Shown: positions 1 to 6,627 of the stretch, in pieces
Layout of the letters: every line of letters begins with the position of its first letter
How positions within the stretch are numbered: the first letter of the stretch is position 1
NCBI GenBank assembly: GCA_002403905.1
Contig: DHIR01000125.1
Span: forward strand, 1 to 11,884
Length of the DNA stretch: 11,884 nt
Direction: 5' to 3'
Source of the DNA: Mucilaginibacter sp. UBA4741
GTDB taxonomy: Bacteria; Bacteroidota; Bacteroidia; Sphingobacteriales; Sphingobacteriaceae
Translations under genes and position numbers: made by a program
The notes under the pieces: model-generated
The model's input: only the letters and a program-made list of their open reading frames with translations
Told to the model about the DNA's origin: nothing
The model's database searches: none

Positions 1-106
1 TTTATAAATGCCTTATTCTATAATTGGTATTAGGTAAATATATTACAAATATGGCAATACTCAAACAGGCAATTATTTTAACTACAAATTATTTATACTA
101 TTGATC

Positions 107-139
107 TTGTTACAGTTAGCACGTTGATACTTCGCTTTG
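107..139 (+). promoter_or_regulatory. weak candidate promoter for the 173-2470 gene
   Basis: TCGCTTTG at 132-139 matches the Bacteroidota -7 element TAnnTTTG with one mismatch, and TTG at 107-109 lies 22 bases upstream. The rest of 1-172 is AT-rich and shows no gene or repeat. This is the best candidate in the gap, but it is weak. Confidence 0.22.
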
Positions 140-172
140 TATAAGTTAATTTAGGCCTACCAATTATTTATT

Positions 173-2470
173 ATGAGCCACGATAAAGCAAACAAAGGCG
201 ATACCCGCAGGGTGTTTATTAAAAAAATTACAGCTGCCGCTGTATTACCACTTGTTGCAGCAGACCTAAATGTATTTGCTGATAATAAGCCTGTTAATGA
301 TCCTGATGTTGCAGTAAACACACCATGGTATCGCAGCGTTACACGCTGGGGACAAACCAATATTACAGAAAAAGATCCGCAGCAATACGATATTGGCTGG
401 TGGCGCAAGCAATGGAAACGCACACAGGTACAAGGTGTTATTATTAATGCCGGTGGTATTGTGTCCTACTATCCAAGCAAAGTGCCTTTACACAAACCAT
501 CGCAATTTTTAAATGGCCGCGATTTGTTTGGCGAGCTTTGCCGTGCCGCGCACCAGGATGGGCTTGCTGTTTTTGCCCGTATGGATTCTAACCGGGCCAG
601 CGAGGAGTTTTATAAAGCGCACCCGGATTGGTTCGCCATAAACGCCGAAGGCAAACCCTACCGCGCAGATGATCTGTATATTACCTGTGTTAATGGGCCA
701 TATTATAATGAGCACATCCCTAATATTTTAAGAGAAATAATTGAGCTATACCATCCTGAAGGATTTACGGATAATAGCTGGAGCGGATTAGGGCGCAGTC
801 AGCCATGTTATTGCGGGAATTGCAAAAAGAGTTTTAAAGCATTAACCGGTGAAGATATCCCAACAACAAAAAACTGGAGCGATAAAACCTACCAACAATG
901 GATACGCTGGAACTATGACCGCCGGTTAGAAATTTGGGATCTGAATAACCGCACCACCAAAGCGGCGGGCGGCCCAAATTGCACCTGGTCTGGTATGAAT
1001 AGTGGCTCTATAAGCGGACAAAGCAGTGCTTTTAGAGATTATGTGGGTATTACCAGTCGGGCAGATATTATGATGATTGATGACCAGGGGCGCACCGATA
1101 CCAGCGGTTTCCAGCACAACGGCGATATCGGTAAATTTTTGCATGGCCTTTTAGGTTGGGATAAACTTATACCCGAAAGTATGGCTATGTACCAACAAGG
1201 AAGTATTACTTTCAGGCTATCAGCAAAACCCGCTGCCGAGGCACGCATGTGGATGATTGAGGGCATAGCCGGCGGCATACAACCGTGGTGGCACCATGTA
1301 GCTGCTTATCATGAAGACAGGCGGGCCTATCATACCGCCGCGCCAATTATGCAATGGCATAAGCTTAATGAAAAATATTTAATAAACCGGCATCCTATTG
1401 CAACTGTTGGTGTGGTTTGGTCGCAGCAAAATACAGATTTTTATGGGCGTGATAACTCGAGCCAATTGGTTGACCTACCCTATCGCGGTATTACCGAAGC
1501 CCTGATAAGGGCCCGAATTCCTTATATCCCGGTACATGCAGATCATATTGACCGGGATGGGCCTCAACTCTCCGCTTTAATACTACCAAACTTCGGCGCT
1601 ATGACCGATGCACAGGTGGCCAGCGTAAAACATTTTGTTAATAATGGCGGCGGACTCATCGCCACTGGCGAAAGCAGCCTTTATGACGAATGGGGAAACG
1701 CCCATGCCGATTATGCGCTGGCCGATTTATTTGGCGCGCACGCGACCAAAACAAGCCATACAAACACTTCAATAAATGCCGCGCATACTTACCTGCGCCT
1801 TACGCCCGAGTTGCGTTCGCAGGTTGACGGGCCTAAAATTGCAAATGAACCTGTAATAACAGGAACCCGTCACCCCGTTTTAAGAGGATTTGAAGAAACT
1901 GATATACTACCCTATGGCGGTAAGCTAGACCCGTTAGGTGTTGATGCCGGAGTGGAAGTATTAATGACTTTTATACCTGAGTTTCCAACTTACCCGCCCG
2001 AAACTTCATGGATGCGGCAGCCTAAAACGGATATCCCCGGATTAATTTTAAATAACAAGCATAAGGGTCGCGTAGCATTTATGTCGGCAGATATTGACCG
2101 ACGCTTTGGACAAAACAATCTGCCCGATCATGGAAATTTATTAGGTAATCTTATCCGCTGGGTAGCTAAGGATAATATACCGTTGCATATAGAAGGTACC
2201 GGCCTCGTAGATTGCCATTTATACAGCCAACCGGGGCGTTTAATTATGCATATGGTAAATCTTACCAACTCTGCTACGTGGCGCCAACCCATACATGAGT
2301 TAATTGCAGTTGGGCCATTTAAAGTACGCCTAAAATTACCTGCGGATGTACACGGCAAAAACGTAAAACTATTAGTTGGTAACAAGCACGTTTTACCTAT
2401 TGTAAATAATGGCTGGATTAGCTTTGACGTTAGGTCTGTTTTAGATCATGAAATGGTTGTGATAACCTAA
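173..2470 (+). CDS. Tat-exported putative glycoside hydrolase with beta-galactosidase trimerisation-like domain
   Basis: A 765-residue protein, probably exported and acting on a glycan. The N-terminus carries a twin-arginine signal: T-R-R-V-F-I-K at residues 11-17, a hydrophobic Ala/Val/Leu stretch to about residue 36, and a likely cut near VFA/DN. This places the start at 173. Residues ~50-400 look like a TIM-barrel of the hypothetical glycosyl hydrolase type (GHL6/GH42-like), with conserved blocks GVIINAGGIVSYYPS (88-102), VFARMDSNR (133-141), GFTDNSWSG (197-205) and a CxCxxC cluster (C212, C214, C217) that may bind metal. Residues ~408-520 resemble the flavodoxin/GATase-like beta-galactosidase trimerisation domain (LILPNFGAMTDAQV at 469-482, then NGGGLIATGES). 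A beta-sandwich-like tail follows. The family is recognised by pattern only; I cannot name the catalytic acids or the substrate. The gene stands alone, with no SusC/SusD neighbours in view. Confidence 0.75.
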   Translation: MSHDKANKGDTRRVFIKKITAAAVLPLVAADLNVFADNKPVNDPDVAVNTPWYRSVTRWGQTNITEKDPQQYDIGWWRKQWKRTQVQGVIINAGGIVSYYPSKVPLHKPSQFLNGRDLFGELCRAAHQDGLAVFARMDSNRASEEFYKAHPDWFAINAEGKPYRADDLYITCVNGPYYNEHIPNILREIIELYHPEGFTDNSWSGLGRSQPCYCGNCKKSFKALTGEDIPTTKNWSDKTYQQWIRWNYDRRLEIWDLNNRTTKAAGGPNCTWSGMNSGSISGQSSAFRDYVGITSRADIMMIDDQGRTDTSGFQHNGDIGKFLHGLLGWDKLIPESMAMYQQGSITFRLSAKPAAEARMWMIEGIAGGIQPWWHHVAAYHEDRRAYHTAAPIMQWHKLNEKYLINRHPIATVGVVWSQQNTDFYGRDNSSQLVDLPYRGITEALIRARIPYIPVHADHIDRDGPQLSALILPNFGAMTDAQVASVKHFVNNGGGLIATGESSLYDEWGNAHADYALADLFGAHATKTSHTNTSINAAHTYLRLTPELRSQVDGPKIANEPVITGTRHPVLRGFEETDILPYGGKLDPLGVDAGVEVLMTFIPEFPTYPPETSWMRQPKTDIPGLILNNKHKGRVAFMSADIDRRFGQNNLPDHGNLLGNLIRWVAKDNIPLHIEGTGLVDCHLYSQPGRLIMHMVNLTNSATWRQPIHELIAVGPFKVRLKLPADVHGKNVKLLVGNKHVLPIVNNGWISFDVRSVLDHEMVVIT

Positions 2471-2498
2471 TTATATCATCTGATATAATTAGGTTATC
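2461..2498. repeat. perfect 18-bp inverted repeat at a convergent gene end; possible bidirectional terminator
   Basis: GATAACCTAATTATATCA (2461-2478) is followed after two bases (TC) by its exact reverse complement (2481-2498). The left arm contains the last codons and TAA stop of the glycoside hydrolase gene. The location between two converging genes fits a transcription terminator, but neither side has a T-tract and the stem is AT-rich, so it is not a canonical intrinsic terminator. The remaining gap to 2607 shows no gene; a weak TATCTTTT/AAAAGATA pairing (2532-2539 with 2571-2578) is visible there. Confidence 0.6.
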
Positions 2499-2607
2499 AA
2501 TAATCAGCCTTAATAGAACTAATGGTTGTATTATCTTTTCGTTAAAACGTTTTTATTCCGGCTTCCGTTAAAAAGATACAAATGCTATAGCTGCAGTATG
2601 TATTAAA

Positions 2608-3243
2608 TTAGAAAGACCGTATCTGCGACATTACCAGCAGCTTTTCATCTAATTGAGCAATATATTGCAAATGGCCGGTTACTAAGAGTGTGGCTTGCAA
2701 ATGCTCTCCTATTTTATTGATCTGTTTACGCCTTGATTTAAGATGATGACTCTTAATAATCTCTTCAACCATAACCAGGTTTTCATAATCGGTATCAGCA
2801 AAAACAATTATAAATAGCTTATCATGATGCACTTTGTCAATGTATCTTTCTAATAAAGAGAAAAGCATCAGTATTAATAAAGTACTTACAGTAGTTATTA
2901 AGGCCAGCGGATAATCGCCGGCACCGGCGGCCATACCTATAGCTGCCGCAACCCATATAACCGCCGCAGTTGTAAGGCCGCTAACACCAATATTATCTTT
3001 AAAAACCACACCGGCACCAATAAAACCAATACCGGTAATAACATTAATATTAACGCCTAAACCTGCTTTCTGAGCTACCATGGTAAACAATGCCGACCCT
3101 AACGTGATCAATATTATGGTGCGGAAACCTGCTGTTTTGTTTTTATACTGGCGCTCCATACCCAGTAAACCACCACAAAAAATAGCAAAACCTAGTTTTA
3201 ATAGCTCTTCATCAGTTATTTGAAATTGTAAAGGTAACTGCAT
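2608..3243 (-). CDS. MgtC/SapB-family inner-membrane protein
   Basis: A 211-residue MgtC/SapB-family membrane protein. The family signature is clear: GGLLGMERQ (24-32), AGFRTIILITLGSALF (38-53), GIGFIGAGVVF (71-81), GLTTAAVIWVAAAIGMAAG (89-107). Four to five hydrophobic segments span residues ~14-130, followed by a soluble C-terminal domain (~140-211) that resembles the small cytosolic regulatory domain of longer MgtC proteins. In enterobacteria MgtC inhibits F1Fo ATP synthase and supports growth at low Mg2+; most environmental homologues have no proven role, so the function here is open. The start lies 39 bases after the stop of the FAD oxidase gene on the same strand, suggesting co-transcription. 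I saw no Mg2+ riboswitch-like leader in that short spacer. Confidence 0.88.
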   Translation of the reverse strand: MQLPLQFQITDEELLKLGFAIFCGGLLGMERQYKNKTAGFRTIILITLGSALFTMVAQKAGLGVNINVITGIGFIGAGVVFKDNIGVSGLTTAAVIWVAAAIGMAAGAGDYPLALITTVSTLLILMLFSLLERYIDKVHHDKLFIIVFADTDYENLVMVEEIIKSHHLKSRRKQINKIGEHLQATLLVTGHLQYIAQLDEKLLVMSQIRSF

Positions 3244-3282
3244 TTTAATGAGTAAATTATTTAATAAGTGATTGAGTGAATA

Positions 3283-4686
3283 TTATTTATCAAATATTTT
3301 TCCGGGATTTAATATATAATTTTTATCGAATACCTTTTTTATTCCGCGCCATAATTCAAAGTGTATGGGCGAGTATTTAATGTCCATAAATTCTTTCTGT
3401 ACTAAGCCAATACCATGCTCGCCGGATAGTGTGCCACCTAAAGATACGGTTAGTTCAAATATTTCGCGTATGCCGTCTTTTAATTTGGTGTTCCAGTCTT
3501 CATCGCTCATATTGGCCTTTATTATGTTAACGTGCAAATTGCCATCGCCGGCATGCCCGTAACAAACCGACTCAAAGCCATATTTAGCGCCCATTGCTTT
3601 AATACCTTTTATTAATTGTGGTAATGCTGCGCGTGGCACAACCGTATCTTCTTCTTTATAAACTGAATTTGATTTTACCGATACACCCATTGTGCGTCTT
3701 ATGCGCCATAATTCTTCTTTCTGAGCTACTGTTTCTGCAAACAACACATTGGTGCAGCCAAATTCTTCCAACACCGTGTTTATCTTTTCGCAATCGGCAA
3801 ATATTACGTCCTGGTTGTTGCCGTCTACTTCTATCAATAAAAAGGCAGCGTCATTATCTTTCAGATCAAAAACAATACCGTCCTTTTCTATCACCCACTC
3901 TACTCCCCTGCGTTCCATAAATTCTAATGCTGATGGAACTATTCCTGCCCTAAAAATAGCTGATACAGCCGAACAAGCTTCATCATTCGAGTTAAATGAC
4001 GCCATTAATAAAGCATCAACCGTTGGTGCCGGTATAAGCTTAACCACAATTTTAGTAACTATACCCAATGTACCTTCTGACCCGATGATGAGTTGTGTTA
4101 AATTATAGCCCGATGAATATTTTAGGGTATTAGCACCCGTCCAGATAACCTCGCCGGATGGCAAAACCAACTCTAAATTCAATATATATTCGCGTATGGT
4201 ACCATATTTCACCACCCTTGGCCCACCCGAGCCATGCGATACATTACCACCTATGAAACAACTCCCCTTACTTGCCGGGTCAATAGGGTATAATAATCCT
4301 TTAGCGGCAATCTTGTTCATAAACTCTTCGGTAATAACACCGGGTTCTACCGTGGCCTGCAGATTTTGCTCGTCGATATTTAATATTTTATTAAAGCGTT
4401 CCATGGCAATAACCAATCCGCCCATAACGGGTAATGCCCCACCACTCAAACCGGTACCCGCCCCACGTGGCGTAACAGGTATTAAATGCTCATTGCAAAG
4501 TTTTAACAATGCTGATACTTCTTGTGTCGATTTTGGTTTGGCTACAACTTCCGGATAATAACGCAAGTCCTCTGTTTCATCATGGCTGTATTTTTCCATT
4601 TCGGCCTGCGTGGTTATAACAGCATCATCACCAATTAATTTTTTAATTGCGTTTAATAGTTCGTCTGTTATTTTGTTATAGGCCAT
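3283..4686 (-). CDS. FAD-linked oxidase, GlcD/D-lactate dehydrogenase type
   Basis: A 467-residue flavoprotein of the FAD-binding type 4 (PCMH/VAO) family with the GlcD-like C-terminal domain, expected to oxidise a 2-hydroxy acid such as glycolate or D-lactate to the 2-oxo acid. The FAD-binding part shows PRGAGTGLSGG (73-83), FIGGNVSHGSGGPRVVKYGT (144-163) and GYNLTQLIIGSEGTLGIVTK (193-212). The C-terminal domain has YGHAGDGNLHVN (376-387), SGEHGIG (421-427) and the closing NPGKIFD. Length and both domains are complete. There is no signal peptide or Fe-S cluster motif, so it is a single-subunit, GlcD-like enzyme without GlcE/GlcF in view. Many relatives have a V-A-x-N-A-G-G segment where this protein has N-V-S-H-G-S-G-G. 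The substrate cannot be told from sequence. It is first in a probable two-gene unit with the MgtC-family gene. Confidence 0.88.
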   Translation of the reverse strand: MAYNKITDELLNAIKKLIGDDAVITTQAEMEKYSHDETEDLRYYPEVVAKPKSTQEVSALLKLCNEHLIPVTPRGAGTGLSGGALPVMGGLVIAMERFNKILNIDEQNLQATVEPGVITEEFMNKIAAKGLLYPIDPASKGSCFIGGNVSHGSGGPRVVKYGTIREYILNLELVLPSGEVIWTGANTLKYSSGYNLTQLIIGSEGTLGIVTKIVVKLIPAPTVDALLMASFNSNDEACSAVSAIFRAGIVPSALEFMERRGVEWVIEKDGIVFDLKDNDAAFLLIEVDGNNQDVIFADCEKINTVLEEFGCTNVLFAETVAQKEELWRIRRTMGVSVKSNSVYKEEDTVVPRAALPQLIKGIKAMGAKYGFESVCYGHAGDGNLHVNIIKANMSDEDWNTKLKDGIREIFELTVSLGGTLSGEHGIGLVQKEFMDIKYSPIHFELWRGIKKVFDKNYILNPGKIFDK

Positions 4687-4727
4687 GTGTTACTGTAGAT
4701 TTTACTATCTATTATTTTGAGGTTATA

Positions 4728-4735
4728 CAAATATT
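4728..4735 (-). promoter_or_regulatory. weak candidate -7 element for the FAD oxidase gene
   Basis: On the minus strand this reads AATATTTG, one mismatch from TAnnTTTG, 42 bases before the start codon at 4686. No TTG was found at the expected -33 distance, so the call is tentative. Confidence 0.22.
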
Positions 4736-4773
4736 AAAAATCGTTTTCATAAACATCCGTCTTTTGTTTACCT

Positions 4774-4795
4774 GAGACGCAAAGTATTGCGTCTC
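4774..4795. repeat. REP-like palindrome GAGACGCAA-N4-TTGCGTCTC
   Basis: A perfect 9-bp inverted repeat with a 4-base AGTA loop (4774-4782 and 4787-4795), followed by TACGG. It sits between two divergent genes and is much more GC-rich than the surrounding AT-rich gap. Palindromes of the GAGACGCAA/TTGCGTCTC kind recur in intergenic regions of many bacterial genomes, from memory, and resemble REP elements mobilised by REP-associated tyrosine transposases. Only one copy is present here and no transposase gene is in the window. Confidence 0.6.
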
Positions 4796-4823
4796 TACGG
4801 ATTTATGCGCTATAAATTAATTT

Positions 4824-4858
4824 TTATACGTATAATTAACTCGTAGTATTTTAATACT
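4824..4858. repeat. two adjacent short dyads upstream of the glycosyltransferase gene
   Basis: TTATACGTATAA at 4824-4835 is a perfect 12-bp palindrome. AGTATT-TT-AATACT at 4845-4858 is a perfect 6-bp inverted repeat. The second lies 24 bases before the start codon at 4883. They could be regulator-binding dyads, but AT-rich DNA produces such patterns by chance. Confidence 0.3.
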
Positions 4859-4882
4859 TACGCTTCCTTTCAAACTGATTAA

Positions 4883-6094
4883 ATGAAAAAATTATTGCTA
4901 TCTGTTTTTGCATGCGATCCATCAATGGGATCAGAAGATGGTAATGGCTGGAACTGGGCATTAGGTTTAGCCGATAAAGGCTACGAGGTACACTGTTTAA
5001 CCAGGAGCGTAAACCAGGCTGGTATTGAAAGTTTTCCCGCACCAAAAAATGTAACTTTTCATTATATTTTTATGCCGATGGGTACCGAGAAATTGTTCCA
5101 TGCGCCCGGCCCGGCTATTTATATGTATTATATGTTATGGCAATGGCTGGTTTATAAAAAATCAAAGACATTACATAAAAGCTTAAAATTCGACCTTGCA
5201 CACCATGCAACCTGGGGCAGTTTACAAATGGGGTCGTTTTTATATAAACTCAACATCCCATTTATTTTTGGCCCTGCCGGTGGCGGACAAAAGGCCCCCG
5301 AAGCGTTTAAAAGTTACTTTAAAGGCTATTGGGCATCGGAAATTAAAAGAGATAAGGTTAGCAACATATTGGTTAAATATAATCCCGCCTGTAAGGATAT
5401 GTTGAAAAAGGCTTATGCGGTGCTGGTATCTAATCAGGATACTATGGATATGGCCAAATCTGTAGGTGCCAAAAATTGCCATATTTCTTTTGACACCGCA
5501 TTGCCCGATAATTTTTATCCCGAAAAGTTGAAGATAAAATCACTGGAGCCGGATAAACTAAAGCTATTATGGGTTGGCCGCTTTATGCCACGCAAGGGTG
5601 TTTTGCTGGTATTAGAGGTTATGCAGCAGCTAAAAGACTATCCCGACATAACATTAACCGTAGTCGGTCACGGCGAAATGCAGCAGGAAATAGAGGACTG
5701 CATTAAAGAATATGGATTAGAAAGCACGGTACATTTAACAGGTAAAGTACCTTATGAGCAAGTGCGCGGTTATTATGAGTCGCATGATGTGTTCTTTTTT
5801 ACTTCGCTGCGCGATTCGAATGGTGTGCAGGTAATGGAAGCTATGGCTTTTGGGATGCCGGTTATAACCCTTAACCTGCATGGGCAGGCAGCTATGGTAA
5901 GCGATGATAACGGTATACGCTGCAGTGTTGAGTCGCCCACGATTGCAATAAACGAGCTAAAACAGGCCGTGCTAAGCTTATATAACAACCCAGATAAAGT
6001 AAGCAGCATGAGCGCCGAAGCCACCAGGTTTGCCAACAAGCAAAAATGGCCCGAAAAAATTGAGTCGACAGTAAAAAACTACTACCCTTTTTGA
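4883..6094 (+). CDS. GT-B family 4 glycosyltransferase
   Basis: A 403-residue retaining glycosyltransferase of the GT4 kind (two Rossmann domains), acting in the cytoplasm on an unknown acceptor, most likely for polysaccharide or glycolipid synthesis. The N-terminal domain begins MKKLLLSVFACDPSMGSEDG with the Gly-rich GSEDGNGWNWALGLADKG loop (16-33) usual for the acceptor side. The C-terminal sugar-nucleotide domain shows LLWVGRFMPRKGV (228-240), LTVVGHGE (258-265), VHLTGKVPYEQV (283-294) and SLRDSNGVQVMEAMAFGMPVI (308-328). The usual E-x7-E motif appears as D311-x7-E319, a variant I believe occurs in a GT4 subgroup with a SLRD motif. There is no signal peptide or membrane span. It stands alone, not in a visible polysaccharide cluster. 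Its last 13 bases overlap the end of folB on the opposite strand. Confidence 0.9.
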   Translation: MKKLLLSVFACDPSMGSEDGNGWNWALGLADKGYEVHCLTRSVNQAGIESFPAPKNVTFHYIFMPMGTEKLFHAPGPAIYMYYMLWQWLVYKKSKTLHKSLKFDLAHHATWGSLQMGSFLYKLNIPFIFGPAGGGQKAPEAFKSYFKGYWASEIKRDKVSNILVKYNPACKDMLKKAYAVLVSNQDTMDMAKSVGAKNCHISFDTALPDNFYPEKLKIKSLEPDKLKLLWVGRFMPRKGVLLVLEVMQQLKDYPDITLTVVGHGEMQQEIEDCIKEYGLESTVHLTGKVPYEQVRGYYESHDVFFFTSLRDSNGVQVMEAMAFGMPVITLNLHGQAAMVSDDNGIRCSVESPTIAINELKQAVLSLYNNPDKVSSMSAEATRFANKQKWPEKIESTVKNYYPF

Positions 6095-6438
6095 TAATTA
6101 AGTGTAACGCTCGAGTATTTGGTTTTTGCCCCTACCAATGGGTTTAACTTTTTAATATTCACCTCAATTCGGTCAGCAAAAGTGTATTGTTTTTTTATCT
6201 TGTTGATAATTGCTTCGGCTACGGTTTCTATTAGTTTTTTGGGTGTTTTCATTTCTTCGCAGGCTATATCATAAAGCTGCTCATAGTTTACGGTATTGGC
6301 CAGGTCATCCTCATTAATATTGCCAGTCGGGGTAAACTCAACCTCCATATCAACAATAAAACAATTTCCTAATTTCTGTTCTTCGGGGTAAAAGCCGTGA
6401 TAGGCAAAAAACTCCGCACCATTCAGGGCTACAATCAT
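6082..6438 (-). CDS. folB: dihydroneopterin aldolase
   Basis: A 118-residue protein of the FolB family, which converts 7,8-dihydroneopterin to 6-hydroxymethyl-dihydropterin and glycolaldehyde in folate synthesis. Length is normal. The family pattern is present: AYHGFYPEEQKLGNCFIVD (12-30) with the catalytic-region glutamate in PEE, NTVNYEQL (48-55) with the conserved tyrosine, LIETVAEAI (69-77), and VNIKKLNPLVGA (93-104), where K96 aligns with the catalytic lysine of the usual V-x-x-x-K-P segment. The start follows from the family, since few residues precede the AYHG motif. No other folate gene is adjacent. A -7-like box lies only four bases before the ATG, so the mRNA may have almost no leader. 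Confidence 0.93.
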   Translation of the reverse strand: MIVALNGAEFFAYHGFYPEEQKLGNCFIVDMEVEFTPTGNINEDDLANTVNYEQLYDIACEEMKTPKKLIETVAEAIINKIKKQYTFADRIEVNIKKLNPLVGAKTKYSSVTLNYQKG

Positions 6439-6442
6439 AGGT

Positions 6443-6450
6443 CAAAAATA
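6443..6450 (-). promoter_or_regulatory. candidate -7 element for folB
   Basis: On the minus strand this reads TATTTTTG, an exact TAnnTTTG match, ending four bases before the folB ATG. Transcription from it would begin at or very near the start codon, giving a leaderless or nearly leaderless mRNA. No TTG is seen at the -33 position, so it may be fortuitous. Confidence 0.33.
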
Positions 6451-6469
6451 ACATTTTAGTTGGATGATA

Positions 6470-6593
6470 AGTAGTAAGTTATGAGTCGTGAGTGATGATT
6501 ATTAATTCATTTTTTTATAATCAATCACAGCTCTCCACTCACCATTCTCTGTTCACCACTCACGACTCATAACTCACTACTCCCCACTCACTA
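6470..6593. repeat. imperfect 29-bp inverted repeat with CACTCAC sub-repeats
   Basis: The arms 6470-6498 and 6553-6581 pair at 27 of 29 positions around a 54-base loop; the core of the left arm is AGTTATGAGTCGTGAGTG. The right side also contains short direct repeats of CCACTCAC followed by C, G or T and A, at 6535-6544, 6556-6565 and 6584-6593, plus AACTCACTAC at 6571-6580. The element fills most of the gap between the divergent folB and acyl-CoA dehydrogenase genes and ends a few bases from the probable dehydrogenase promoter. It has no coding capacity. It looks like a dispersed intergenic repeat or a small non-autonomous element. Confidence 0.7.
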
Positions 6594-6599
6594 ATTCAC

Positions 6600-6607
6600 T
6601 ATATTTG
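6600..6607 (+). promoter_or_regulatory. -7 promoter element for the acyl-CoA dehydrogenase gene
   Basis: TATATTTG is an exact match to the Bacteroidota TAnnTTTG element, placed 20 bases before the ATG at 6628, which predicts a leader of about 15 bases. The -33 region falls inside the CACTCAC repeat and has no TTG, so activity might depend on another factor. Confidence 0.45.
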
Positions 6608-6627
6608 TTACTACAAAGAATTACCTC

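Noticed and set aside
2532..2578. TATCTTTT/AAAAGATA pairing as a terminator for the MgtC-family gene
   Set aside because: The loop is about 31 bases, the stem is A/T-dominated and no clear T-tract follows; noted only within the neighbouring entry.
3365..4558. Open frames of 65-120 codons on the plus strand inside the FAD oxidase gene
   Set aside because: They are antisense shadows of a complete, well-conserved gene and show no recognisable domain.
6535..6593. Short CACTCAC repeats as a possible CRISPR array
   Set aside because: The units are about 10 bases with variable short spacing, there are no uniform spacers, and no cas genes are near.
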